Shown here: piece after piece, positions 17,702 to 30,526 of the stretch
Layout: each line of letters opens with the position of its first letter
How positions within the stretch are numbered: position 1 is the stretch's first letter
From: Myxococcota bacterium
GTDB lineage: Bacteria; Myxococcota_A; UBA9160; UBA4427
DNA length: 41,507 bases
Direction: 5' to 3'
NCBI GenBank assembly: GCA_028278345.1
Contig: JANQEL010000107.1
Location: forward strand, 1-41,507
The notes under the pieces: generated by a model
What the model saw: the letters and a program-made list of their open reading frames with translations, nothing else
The model's database searches: none
What the model was told of the DNA's origin: nothing
Position numbers and translations under genes: made by a program

Positions 17702-17738
17702 CCCTCGGATCCAGACACGACGGGGATGGGTCCGAGGG
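17702..17738 (+). terminator. Inverted repeat between two lipoprotein genes
   Basis: CCCTCGGA (17702-17709) and TCCGAGGG (17731-17738) form a perfect 8-bp stem with a 21-base loop; the palindrome GAGGGCGCCCTC (17695-17706) overlaps its left arm. No T-run follows. It may end the upstream lipoprotein transcript or be a regulatory site. Confidence 0.35.
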
Positions 17739-17799
17739 TCGCTCGCACTTCGAGACGTCCGCGGAATGATCAGCCGCCGGAGACCGACGGAGAATGAAA

Positions 17800-18120
17800 A
17801 TGAAACGACGATCGATATGGCTAGCCTGCGCCCTTCTGGTGGTGGCGCTGGCCTGCAGTGACGACAGTGAGCTCCCCGACATCGATTCGGGGCCGATCTC
17901 GGATCTCGCGACCGGAGCCGCGGACCAGATCGACGAACTCGTCGACGAAGCGGCGGACATCGCTGCGGATGCGGCGGACGCTGCCGCCGAGACCGCTCGC
18001 GACGCGGTCGATTCTGTCGGCGAGTTGGTCGAGGAATCGAGCGACGAGGCGGAGAAGCGTGCTCGCAAGGCCGCCGACGAGGCCGAACAGGCCTTGGACG
18101 AAGCCAGGGAAGCGCCCTAG
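17800..18120 (+). CDS. Small Ala/Asp/Glu-rich helical lipoprotein
   Basis: No named family recognised. From the ATG at 17800 (GGAG seven bases upstream; the ATG at 17794 is only one base from that site) the product has 106 residues. The signal ends VVALACSDD with lipidation candidate C19. The mature part is almost entirely short acidic helix repeats of the type DEAADIAADAADAAAETARDAV, where Ala and charged residues alternate in a near 11-residue pattern without Pro or aromatics, like LEA or apolipoprotein-type amphipathic helices. It lies on the same strand as the peptidoglycan-binding lipoprotein, 125 bases downstream. A role in envelope spacing or stress is speculation. Confidence 0.7.
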   Translation: MKRRSIWLACALLVVALACSDDSELPDIDSGPISDLATGAADQIDELVDEAADIAADAADAAAETARDAVDSVGELVEESSDEAEKRARKAADEAEQALDEAREAP

Positions 18121-18186
18121 TCGCGAACCGCGGCTACCGACACGCGGCGTCCGCCCCGCCGCGGATGCCGTCCGAGAATCGGCTCC

Positions 18187-18213
18187 GCCGGCGTCCTGGT
18201 TCCACCCGCCGGC
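18187..18213 (+). terminator. GC hairpin upstream of pyr operon
   Basis: GCCGGCG (18187-18193) and CGCCGGC (18207-18213) form a perfect 7-bp stem with a 13-base loop, about 70 bases after the lipoprotein stop. It lacks a T-run. It may stop or stabilise the upstream transcript. Confidence 0.35.
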
Positions 18214-18238
18214 AGGCGCCGTGCAATTTCACGCCTTT

Positions 18239-18268
18239 GGCACCCGTCGGAATTGACCGGCGGGCGCC
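18239..18268 (+). repeat. Near-perfect inverted repeat overlapping the pyr -35
   Basis: GGCACCCGTCGG (18239-18250) pairs with CCGGCGGGCGCC (18257-18268), 12 positions with one mismatch and one G-U pair, around a six-base loop AATTGA. Part of the loop and right arm is the -35 hexamer TTGACC, so it could be an operator, or a terminator of the upstream gene placed against the promoter. Confidence 0.4.
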
Positions 18269-18280
18269 ACACGGTATGCT
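18253..18280 (+). promoter_or_regulatory. Sigma70-type promoter of the pyr operon
   Basis: TTGACC at 18253-18258, a 16-base spacer, and TATGCT at 18275-18280 (each four or five of six to consensus). Transcription would begin near 18287, giving a leader of about 57 bases before pyrR that contains the PyrR-type hairpin. Confidence 0.65.
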
Positions 18281-18308
18281 GCCGCCCGAGTTCGAACCCA
18301 CCTTTTAA

Positions 18309-18328
18309 CTTCGTCCCGTGAGACGAAG
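18309..18328 (+). promoter_or_regulatory. PyrR-binding loop in the pyrR leader
   Basis: The RNA forms a perfect 7-bp stem, CTTCGTC (18309-18315) with GACGAAG (18322-18328), closing the hexaloop CCGTGA (18316-18321). This fits the CNGNGA hexaloop and UCCNGNGAG core of PyrR-binding loops known from Bacillus. The AGAAAGG ribosome binding site follows within five bases, so UMP-bound PyrR could block translation, as described for mycobacterial pyr leaders. No terminator/antiterminator pair was seen, favouring translational control. Confidence 0.7.
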
Positions 18329-18343
18329 AAAGGTCCGGTGAGC

Positions 18344-19048
18344 ATGGCGAGCCAGCATCCCCAACAGCCTGGTGCGCGGGGGCCCCGCGCGGAAACGCTC
18401 GAAAACGCGAGCGCCAGTGCCGTTTCTCCTGCCGCCGCCGATGGCCTCGAAGAAGAGACCGTCGTCCTCGACGACATCGCCATCCAGCGCTCGCTCACCC
18501 GGATCGCCCACGAGATCGTCGAACGCCACGACGATCTCTCCCGCCTCTACCTCGTCGCCATCCCCAACGGTGGCGTGCCCCTCGGTCGCATCCTGCAGGG
18601 CAAGCTGGCTTCGATCGGCGAGACCGAGGTGCCGCTCGGCATCCTCGACACCACCCTCTACCGCGACGACCTCTCGCGCGGAGGCGTGCGACCGCCGCTT
18701 CGCAAGACCGAGATGCCGTCCTCGGTCGACGAGCGCAACGTGTTGATCGTCGAAGACGTCGTGAACACCGGCCGCACGATTCGCGCGGCGATGGACGCCA
18801 TGATCGACTTCGGTCGCCCGACCAGCGTGCAGGTCGTGGCCCTGGTCGATCGCGGCCATCGCGAGTTGCCGATCAAAATCGACTACGTGGGCAAGAACAT
18901 CCCGACGCAGTCGGGCGACAAGGTGAAGTTCCGCAGCAAGGGCGACCCGCCTTCGGGCGAGCTCGAGGCGCCCTTCGAAGTGGTCGTGAAATCGACAACG
19001 CAGCATTCATCGGGGTCAGCATCGGCACCAGGGGGGCAGGGGCGATGA
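18344..19048 (+). CDS. pyrR: Bifunctional PyrR: pyr regulator / uracil phosphoribosyltransferase
   Basis: PyrR binds pyr mRNA in a UMP/PRPP-dependent way and often has uracil phosphoribosyltransferase activity. The 234-residue product (ATG at 18344; a GTG at 18338 is possible and sits five bases after GAAAGG) is longer than the usual 175-185, with an N-terminal Ala/Pro-rich extension of about 40 residues and a Ser/Gly-rich tail. The core shows DDIAIQRSLTRIAHEIVERH, LYLVAIPNGGVPLGR, the DTTLYRDDLS motif, the PRPP loop VLIVEDVVNTGRTIRAAMDA and LVDRGHRELPIKIDYVGKNIPT. It overlaps pyrB by ATGA. Confidence 0.93.
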   Translation: MASQHPQQPGARGPRAETLENASASAVSPAAADGLEEETVVLDDIAIQRSLTRIAHEIVERHDDLSRLYLVAIPNGGVPLGRILQGKLASIGETEVPLGILDTTLYRDDLSRGGVRPPLRKTEMPSSVDERNVLIVEDVVNTGRTIRAAMDAMIDFGRPTSVQVVALVDRGHRELPIKIDYVGKNIPTQSGDKVKFRSKGDPPSGELEAPFEVVVKSTTQHSSGSASAPGGQGR

Positions 19049-19980
19049 TTGGTCAGGATCTCATCGGAATCCAGGATCTCACGCGCGAGCAGATCGAAAC
19101 CATCCTCGATACCGCACAGGGGATGACCGAGGTGGCGGGCCGCGAGATCAAAAAGGTGCCGACGCTTCGCGGACGCACGATCATCAATCTCTTCTTCGAA
19201 GACTCGACGCGCACGCGGTCGAGCTTCGAGATCGCGGGCAAGCGGCTCTCGGCGGATGTGATCAACTTCTCGCCGTCGAGTTCGAGCCTCAACAAGAGCG
19301 AGAGCATCCTCGACACGGCCAAGACCCTCGACGCGATGGATCCCGATTGCGTCGTCGTTCGCCACAAGGTGGCGGGTGTCCCCCAGCGCATCGCCGAACT
19401 GCTCGACGCACCGATCATCAACGCCGGCGACGGCGCCCACGAGCATCCGACCCAGGCGCTGCTCGACATGCTGACCGTCTACCAGGAGAAGGGGCGCCTC
19501 GACGGCCTCACCGTGGCGATCGTCGGTGACATCGCGCACTCGCGGGTCGCGCGCTCGAACATCTACGGTTTCTCGAAGATGGGGGCCGAGGTGCGCGTCG
19601 CGGGGCCGCCGCCGATGCTGCCGGTCCAGGTCGAAGAATTCGGTGTGAAGGCGTACTCGAACCTGCGCGAAGCCCTCGACGGCGCCGACGTCATCATGGC
19701 CCTGCGCATCCAGAACGAGCGCCTGAAGGGCGCGCACTTCCCGAGCATTCGCGAGTACTCGGCCACCTTCGGTCTCGATCGCGCGAAGCTGCGCTACGCC
19801 GCCGATGACGCGATCGTGATGCATCCGGGCCCCGTCAACCGGGGCGTCGAGCTCTCCCACGAACTCACGGATCACCGCCCGAGCGTAATCCTCGATCAGG
19901 TGCGCAACGGCGTCGCCCTGCGCATGGCACTGCTCTACCTGATCACCGGACGACAACCCAAGGGCACCGCCCCCGAATAG
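19045..19980 (+). CDS. pyrB: Aspartate carbamoyltransferase catalytic subunit
   Basis: It condenses carbamoyl phosphate with aspartate in de novo UMP synthesis. The 311 residues match the standard catalytic chain. The carbamoyl-phosphate site is seen as FFEDSTRTRSSFEIAGKRL (near residues 52-70), with GDGAHEHPTQALLDML, VGDIAHSRVARSN and the C-terminal VMHPGPVNRGVELS. No pyrI regulatory chain is present. The start overlaps the pyrR stop by ATGA; pyrC follows after 43 bases. Activity may depend on the dihydroorotase encoded next to it, since class A/B ATCase-DHO complexes occur in some bacteria, but nothing in the sequence proves that. Confidence 0.98.
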   Translation: MIGQDLIGIQDLTREQIETILDTAQGMTEVAGREIKKVPTLRGRTIINLFFEDSTRTRSSFEIAGKRLSADVINFSPSSSSLNKSESILDTAKTLDAMDPDCVVVRHKVAGVPQRIAELLDAPIINAGDGAHEHPTQALLDMLTVYQEKGRLDGLTVAIVGDIAHSRVARSNIYGFSKMGAEVRVAGPPPMLPVQVEEFGVKAYSNLREALDGADVIMALRIQNERLKGAHFPSIREYSATFGLDRAKLRYAADDAIVMHPGPVNRGVELSHELTDHRPSVILDQVRNGVALRMALLYLITGRQPKGTAPE

Positions 19981-20023
19981 CCGCGCATCGCTCCAACCCC
20001 CAACCCCTTCTCGGAGACCTCCC

Positions 20024-21315
20024 TTGAAACGCACGCTGATTCGCGGCGGTCGCATCCTCGACCCCGCCACCCGCACCGATGCCACGGCCGATCTGTTGAT
20101 CGAAGACGGTCGGGTCAAGGGCATGGGTGAGAACCTCGAAGCCGAGCGCGCCGAAGTGATCGACGCCCAGGGTTGTTGGGTCGCCCCCGGTTTCGTCGAC
20201 ATGCACACCCACCTGCGCGAGCCCGGTCAGGAGTACAAGGAAGACATCCAGTCGGGCGGCCGCGCCGCGGCGGCGGGGGGCTTCACCTCGGTCGCCTGCA
20301 TGGCGAACACCGATCCGGTGAACGACGACCCGTCGGTCACCAAGTTCATCATCGACACCGCGCGCAAGAACTCGCCCGTGCGCGTCTACCCCGTCGCGGC
20401 CGCCACCATCGGTCTCGCCGGCGAGGTGATGACGGAGATGAGTGCGCTGCGCGACGCGGGCGCGGTGGCCTTCTCGGACGATGGCCGCGGTACCGAAGAC
20501 GCCAACGTGATGCGCCACGTGCTCGAGTACTCGAAGATGGTCGACGCCGTGGTGATGGTGCACGCCGAAGACGAGTGCCTGCGCAACGACGGCGTGGTGA
20601 ACGAAGGCTTCGTCTCGACCCAGCTCGGACTCCCGGCGAACCCGAGCGCGGCCGAAGAGATCCGCGTTGCGCGGGACATCGCACTCACGCGCATGACCGG
20701 GGCGCGCCTCCACATCGCCCACGTGAGCACGAAGCGCGCGGTGCATTACATCCGCGAAGCGCGCGACGAGGGTCTGCAGGTGACCGGCGAAGTCTCGCCC
20801 CATCACCTCACCCTCACCGACAAGGAAACCCTCGGCTTCGATACGAGCACGAAGATGGCGCCGCCGCTGCGCTCGGCCGAAGACGTCGAAGCCTGTCGCC
20901 AGGGCCTCGTCGATGGCGTGCTCGACGCGATCGCGACCGATCACGCACCCCACGCCGTATACGAAAAGGACGTCGAGTTCATCTCGGCCCCGTGCGGCAT
21001 CCTGGGCTTCGAAACCGCGTACCCGGTGGTGATGGACCTGGTACGCACCGACGAACTCTCGCCCCTCGATCTGATGGATCGCATGTCGCTTGGCGCCGTG
21101 CGCATCCTCGGCGTGCCGGGCGGTAGTCTCGAACCCGGCTCGGTGGCCGACGTCGTGGTGCTCGATCCCGAAGCGATCTGGAAGTACGACCCCGCGCAGG
21201 GCTACTCGAAGAGCCGCAACTCTCCCTGGGCCGGCCGCGAGATGGTCGGGCAGGTGGCCTACACACTGGTCGAAGGCGACGTCGTCTTCGATCGCGAACG
21301 AGGTGTACTCGAACG

Positions 21316-21319
<4 letters not shown>
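20024..21319 (+). CDS. pyrC: Dihydroorotase (type I)
   Basis: It cyclises carbamoyl aspartate to dihydroorotate. The 431-residue length and sequence are those of the long type I enzyme. The metal HxH motif is in [18 protein letters not shown] (residues about 56-73), further ligands are expected in MVHAEDE and GEVSPHHLT, and the catalytic Asp in ATDHAPHA. All key positions are present, so this is an active enzyme rather than a PyrC' pseudo-dihydroorotase. The start is a TTG at 20024 with CGGAGACC upstream; no nearby ATG fits. It overlaps carA by ATGA. Confidence 0.97.
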
Positions 21320-22530
<1,211 letters not shown>

Positions 22531-22555
22531 CTCTCTCCCCGAGGATCCAAAGCCA

Positions 22556-25786
<3,231 letters not shown>

Positions 25787-25792
25787 GGCGGG

Positions 25793-28279
25793 GTGGCGCG
25801 CTCGGCTTCTTCGCGGGGCAGCGCGAGCGAGAGGTGCGGAGCCTCGTTCGAGGACGGCGAGAGAAGCGCGTTCCGCACCGCGGCGACGAGGCTACTGGCC
25901 CCCCTGCGGTTCGCCCTGCGCGAGGGCGGGGGGCTCGAGCGCATGGCCGACTTCGCTGGCGACATCGAGCGGGCGTGCCGCGGCTTCGACGCACTGGCGA
26001 TTCCGAAAGACCTGAAGGAGGTCGTGCGCAAGCTCGCCGAACGCGCGGCGGCGCTGTCGGACGACCCGGCCCGTCTCGAATTCGCACGCGAGGCCGAGGC
26101 CGTGGTTTCTTCCTGGCTCGACGAGCCGTTCGCGTCGGGTTGTCTGCGTCGACCGCTCAGCGTGCTCTCGGGGGTGGGGGCGAAGCGCGCCCAGCAGTTT
26201 GGCGAGCGGGGGCTGCGCTGCATCGAAGACGTGTTGTTCCACCTGCCTACGGGCTACGACGATCGACGAGCCTTGAGCGTTGTGGGCGACCTCGAAGTCG
26301 GCCGCCGCGCCACCTTCATCGGAAGCATCAAGAGCGTCGATCGGCGAACCCTGCGCGTGAAGGGCAAGAGTCGTCGCATGCTCGAGGCGGTGATCGGCGA
26401 CGAAACCGGGAGCGTCAACCTCAAGTGGTTCCGCGCGCTCTCCTCCCTCGACAACGAACTCGAGCGCGGCGCGACCTACCTCGTGACGGGTGACGTGAAG
26501 CGCTATCGCTTCTCACTCGAGATCGTGCATCCCGAGCTGACGCGCCTCGACGAAAACGATGACGAAGCGGCAACCGATCAGGCGGCCGCCGAAGCCGATG
26601 CCCTGCGCAGTGTCGAGCCCTCCTATCCCGCCCTCGAAGGGGTGCCGCCGCGCACGCTTCGCAAACTCATCCGCGCGGCCCTGCTCGAATACTCGGATCT
26701 GGTGGAAGGTCACCTGCCCGCAGCCCTGGTTGCCGAGCGCGTGCTCCCGCCGGTGGGTCCCTCACTTCGCCTGGTGCACGCGCCGGATCTCCACGCCGAA
26801 CTCGCCGACTACGAAGCCTTTCGGTCTCCCGCCCACCAGCGCCTCGTGCTCGAAGAACTCTACCTGCTGCAACTGGGTCTCGTGTTGCGCCGCGCCGCGC
26901 GCGCACGCTCGCGCGGCATCGCCCTCGACCTCGCGGGAGAGCGGGTGCGCGCGGCGCCCGAATCGCTGCCCTTCGCGTTGACGGCGGCCCAGCGCCGGGT
27001 CTGGCAGGAGATCGCGCGGGATCTCGCGCGCCCCCACCCGATGAACCGCCTCTTGCAGGGCGACGTGGGGAGCGGGAAGACGGCCATCGCGCTGCTCGCC
27101 GCGGTTGCGACCGCCGCCAGCGGACGCCAGACCGCGTTGATGGCGCCGACCGAACTCCTCGCCGAACAACATGCGCGAAGCCTCGAGCGCATGGTCGCCG
27201 AAGCGCCCCGCGTGCTCGGCCTTCGCATCGCTCTGCTCACCTCTTCACTCCCTCGCAAGCTGGCCGACGAACGGCTCGCGGCATTGGCGACGGGAGAGCT
27301 CGACCTCGTGGTCGGTACCCATGCGCTGATCCAGGAGAAGGTCGTGTTCCACGATCTGGCGCTTGCGATCGTCGACGAGCAGCATCGCTTCGGCGTGCTG
27401 CAGCGCGCCGCTCTCTCTGCGGGCCGTCGCGACGGTGCGGCACCCCACGTTCTCGTCATGACGGCGACGCCGATCCCGCGAACCCTGGCGCTCACCGGTC
27501 ACGGCGATCTCGATCTCTCGGTGATCGACGAACTGCCACCGGGTCGAACGCCGATCCGCACCCAACTCATGCTCGAGGGGGAGGGTCGGCGCATCATGGA
27601 CGCCATCTCCGAGACGACGGCGCGGGGCGAGCAGGTCTATGTCGTCTACCCACTGGTCGAAGAGAGTGAGAAGCTCGACCTGCGTTCGGCGATGGAGAGC
27701 GCCGAGCGCATCGCGGCGGCCTTTCCCGCGCTGCGCGTCGAACTCGTCCACGGTCGGCTCGACGCCGAGAGCCGCGGTCGCATCATGGATCGCTTCGCGC
27801 GCGGTGAGATCGACATCCTGGTCGCCACCACCGTGATCGAAGTGGGGGTCGACGTCGCCAACGCGAGCCTGATGATCGTCGAGCACGCCGAACGCTTCGG
27901 CCTCGCCCAGCTCCATCAGCTGCGCGGCCGGGTGGGGCGGGGCACGGCGGCGGGGACCTGTCTGCTCGTCTCACGCGGCGGGGGGCGCGATGCCAAGGCG
28001 CGGCTCGACGCCATGCTGCGAACCACCGACGGCTTCGAAATCGCCGACGCCGACCTCGCGATTCGCGGCCCGGGCGAATTCCTGGGAACCCGCCAGAGCG
28101 GCGAGCTGGCGGATCTCCGCCTGGCCGACCTGGTTCGCGACGCCGCCCTCCTCGAAGTGGCGCGGGAAGCCGCCATCGGCGCCCTGGAACGCGACCCGGG
28201 CCTCGTGGCCCAGCCGGGGCTGCTGCGGGCCGTCGAGGCCCACTGGGGCGAGCGCCTCAAGCTGATCGAGGTGGGCTGA
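25793..28279 (+). CDS. recG: ATP-dependent DNA helicase RecG
   Basis: RecG remodels stalled forks and Holliday junctions. The 828 residues exceed the usual ~690, owing to an N-terminal extension of about 110 residues. That extension is followed by the wedge/OB domain (PLSVLSGVGAKRAQQFGERGLRCIEDVLFHLPTGYDDR and DETGSVNLKWFR). Helicase motifs: Walker A LQGDVGSGKTAIAL, motif II as DEQHRFGV, motif III MTATPIPRTLAL, and motif VI as HQLRGRVGRG. The start is uncertain: a GTG at 25793, six bases after carB, has a poor ribosome binding site, and a later start such as the ATG at 25943 is conceivable. Confidence 0.95.
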   Translation: MARSASSRGSASERCGASFEDGERSAFRTAATRLLAPLRFALREGGGLERMADFAGDIERACRGFDALAIPKDLKEVVRKLAERAAALSDDPARLEFAREAEAVVSSWLDEPFASGCLRRPLSVLSGVGAKRAQQFGERGLRCIEDVLFHLPTGYDDRRALSVVGDLEVGRRATFIGSIKSVDRRTLRVKGKSRRMLEAVIGDETGSVNLKWFRALSSLDNELERGATYLVTGDVKRYRFSLEIVHPELTRLDENDDEAATDQAAAEADALRSVEPSYPALEGVPPRTLRKLIRAALLEYSDLVEGHLPAALVAERVLPPVGPSLRLVHAPDLHAELADYEAFRSPAHQRLVLEELYLLQLGLVLRRAARARSRGIALDLAGERVRAAPESLPFALTAAQRRVWQEIARDLARPHPMNRLLQGDVGSGKTAIALLAAVATAASGRQTALMAPTELLAEQHARSLERMVAEAPRVLGLRIALLTSSLPRKLADERLAALATGELDLVVGTHALIQEKVVFHDLALAIVDEQHRFGVLQRAALSAGRRDGAAPHVLVMTATPIPRTLALTGHGDLDLSVIDELPPGRTPIRTQLMLEGEGRRIMDAISETTARGEQVYVVYPLVEESEKLDLRSAMESAERIAAAFPALRVELVHGRLDAESRGRIMDRFARGEIDILVATTVIEVGVDVANASLMIVEHAERFGLAQLHQLRGRVGRGTAAGTCLLVSRGGGRDAKARLDAMLRTTDGFEIADADLAIRGPGEFLGTRQSGELADLRLADLVRDAALLEVAREAAIGALERDPGLVAQPGLLRAVEAHWGERLKLIEVG

Positions 28280-28493
28280 GATCGAACGCATCTCGAGCGG
28301 GGTTGCTGCCCCGGGCCGAACCTGGGATCATCCAGACCCGCTGCGGTCTCGGAGGGAGCCGAAACCCGATTGGGTTCCATTCCGCCGGCGCGGCGCAAGT
28401 CCTTGCCAGCCCAACATTTTCTCGAGCCCTCGGCGAGAGCGGCCGCTGCAACCGGATGCAGCCGAGCGAGCCTCGCACCCTCGGAGCCGACCG

Positions 28494-28877
28494 ATGTCCC
28501 AGCACCTCAACCCCGTCGCGAAACTCGCGGTTCTACTGCTGCCCCTCGCATTCGTCGGATTGGGCGGTTGCGGCGACAGCGGCGGCGGCCGCGCCTTCTG
28601 CGAAGACGTCTGTGCGCACGTCGAAGAGCAGTGCAGCCCCCATGGCCGCACCGTGCGACCCGACTGCGTCGAGGAGTGTGAAGCGGACCTTGCATCGCGA
28701 GTGTTCGAACAGGACGAAGAAACCTGCGTCGAGTGCTGCCTCGACACGACCTTCACGATGGCCCAGTGCACCGCGCCGACCGACCGGGAAATCGGCCTAC
28801 CTCTGTGCATGGACCAGGCCACGGTCTGCCACTGTGAGTGCGAAGACCAGATTCCTCCCGTCGAGAGCTGTCCGTAG
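28494..28877 (+). CDS. Cys-rich lipoprotein
   Basis: No named family recognised. The 127-residue precursor has a clear lipoprotein signal (LGGC, lipidation C26). The mature part has 14 further cysteines in pairs such as CEDVC, DCVEEC, CVECC and CHCEC. An even count in an exported protein suggests seven disulfides. The pattern CEDVCAHVEEQC resembles short Cys-rich lipoproteins common in Myxococcota. The stop is two bases from the stop of the convergent MFS gene. No function can be assigned. Confidence 0.75.
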   Translation: MSQHLNPVAKLAVLLLPLAFVGLGGCGDSGGGRAFCEDVCAHVEEQCSPHGRTVRPDCVEECEADLASRVFEQDEETCVECCLDTTFTMAQCTAPTDREIGLPLCMDQATVCHCECEDQIPPVESCP

Positions 28878-28879
28878 CA

Positions 28880-30148
28880 TCAGCCCTGGTTTCGCGCGAA
28901 ACCGCGAAGCGGAACGAAGGTCAGAAGCTGAAGCCCGGCCATCGTCAGGAAGAGGCCGTGGTAGATCTGCAGGCCATCGCCCTCTGCGAGCAGGGCTTGT
29001 AGCGCGGCGCCCGTTACGAGCGGTGCGAGGGCGCGTAGTCCGTTCGTGACGACGTTGCAGATCACGAGCGTCCGCGCGGGAGCTTCGGCGGGCGCCAGTT
29101 CGAAGAGCACCCGAGTATCCGCCAACCCGAAGCCCGCGTTCAGGGCCGAGAAGCCGGCGAAGAAGCAGAGCAGGATGGCGTAGTCCGCGCTGCTGTTGCC
29201 GTCGACGAAGCTGAGACTCGCGAGTAGCACCGCCATCCCGACAGCGGTCATGCGGAACACCGGAGCGGGCCCGATGCGATCGGTGAGACGTCCCATCGGT
29301 ACCAGGGCGAGCAGCGCGCCGCCGTAGAGGCAGAGGGTGGTGATCAGGATCTTCTGATCGTCGATCCCGATTTCCCGGCGCATCATCACGATCACGAAGG
29401 GAAGGGTCGAGGTTCGAATCGCAGCGTTGAGCGTCACGCCTGCGAGGTAGCGGCGCAGGCGCGGATTCTCGCGCAGCAGTCCGACGGCCTCCCGCATGCG
29501 GATCTGCCCTTCGGTGAGTTCGCTGCGCTCGGGCATGCGCGCGATCAACGCCATGCGCAGCAGGCCGATCCACCAGGCCGCGATGAAGAGCGGCGCGAAG
29601 TCGCCGGGGTGGGTGCGCAGCCACTGCTGGGCCGAAACGAAGTAGACGATCAGGGCGACGTGCCAACCGGTGCGGATCCAGGCGAAGAAGTGCCCGATGC
29701 GATCGGCCTCGACGTAGTTGCGAAGCATCGGGAACCAGACGGTGTTGCCGAAGTTGAGCCCGGCCGCGATCGCCGCGAAGGCTGCCAACACCACGACGCG
29801 AACGGTGGCTTCTTCCTGGGTGGCGGTGAGCGTGTCGAGGAAGAGCAGGGGCAACCCACCGAGCAGGGCGCCGATCTGCCCGAGCATCAGGATCGTGCGC
29901 TTCCGGATGCGCGCGATCAGCCGCATGGTCGGGAGCTGCAACAACTGAAGTCCGGGAAGGAACGCGCCCTGCAGGCCGATCTGGAATTCGCTCGCACCGA
30001 GCGCCACCAGCAGCAGGGTGGGGAGGTGCTCGGTGTTCGCCACCCAGAAGGTCATGCCCGCCGGATGACTCGTGATCGCCAGCCGGCGACCGCGCGCGCG
30101 GGTCGCTTCGTCGAGGGGCGGGGCGAGGTCGGGGGTGGGTTGACTCAT
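28880..30148 (-). CDS. Major facilitator superfamily transporter
   Basis: A 422-residue polytopic protein with about 12 hydrophobic segments and the MFS-like loop between helices 2 and 3 in degenerate form (MRLIARIRKRTILMLGQ), plus a second-half signature YGGALLALVPMGRLTDRIGPAPVFRMTAV. The halves are separated by a basic/acidic cytoplasmic loop (about residues 215-235, ERSELTEGQIRMREAVGLL). The substrate is unknown; it is not recognisable as a multidrug-specific subgroup. It is divergent from leuA with a 737-base gap. Its ATG has no clear ribosome binding site (CGAAACCC precedes it), so leaderless or start-shifted translation is possible. Confidence 0.85.
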   Translation of the reverse strand: MSQPTPDLAPPLDEATRARGRRLAITSHPAGMTFWVANTEHLPTLLLVALGASEFQIGLQGAFLPGLQLLQLPTMRLIARIRKRTILMLGQIGALLGGLPLLFLDTLTATQEEATVRVVVLAAFAAIAAGLNFGNTVWFPMLRNYVEADRIGHFFAWIRTGWHVALIVYFVSAQQWLRTHPGDFAPLFIAAWWIGLLRMALIARMPERSELTEGQIRMREAVGLLRENPRLRRYLAGVTLNAAIRTSTLPFVIVMMRREIGIDDQKILITTLCLYGGALLALVPMGRLTDRIGPAPVFRMTAVGMAVLLASLSFVDGNSSADYAILLCFFAGFSALNAGFGLADTRVLFELAPAEAPARTLVICNVVTNGLRALAPLVTGAALQALLAEGDGLQIYHGLFLTMAGLQLLTFVPLRGFARNQG

Positions 30149-30488
30149 GGGTTTCGGGAATCGATCGCGTTCGAGAAGTGAAGGGCGCGAGAAGGTCGGC
30201 TTCGAGAGCGGCCCTCCCGGGCGAATCCGGGAGGGGAAGTCGGGGTTCCAACGGCAGCGAGAAGCCCCGGTTGGTATGGGGAATGGAGTTTCCAGTCAAG
30301 CTTCTCGCGACTCTTCGCGCGGCGGCTTTCGGGTATCGAACCCGTACCGGACCCGGGTGAAGACCGGGGCCGAAAACCGCGGCATTCCGGGGTGTTGTCG
30401 GGGAAACCCGCGCGCGGTGTGCGCGGCACACGGGTTGCGGATTCAAGCTCTCGGCGTCCGCTGTCGAAGACCTGGATCACCGCGGGCG
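30149..30488. other. Gene-free stretch between MFS gene and leu leader
   Basis: No supported gene. It contains a perfect 9-bp hairpin, CCCTCCCGG (30212-30220) with CCGGGAGGG (30227-30235) around GCGAAT, which on the - strand would be in the 5' leader of the MFS transcript. GC-rich text with several short inverted repeats continues to the leu promoter. Confidence 0.5.
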
Positions 30489-30517
30489 TTGACGCTGCGC
30501 CCGCGATCCCGTACACA
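30489..30517 (+). promoter_or_regulatory. Promoter of the leu attenuator and leuA
   Basis: TTGACG (30489-30494), a 17-base spacer and TACACA (30512-30517) form a sigma70-type promoter. The expected start near 30523-30525 is only two to four bases before the ATG of the leader peptide at 30527. Confidence 0.6.
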
Positions 30518-30526
30518 GGCGCCTCC

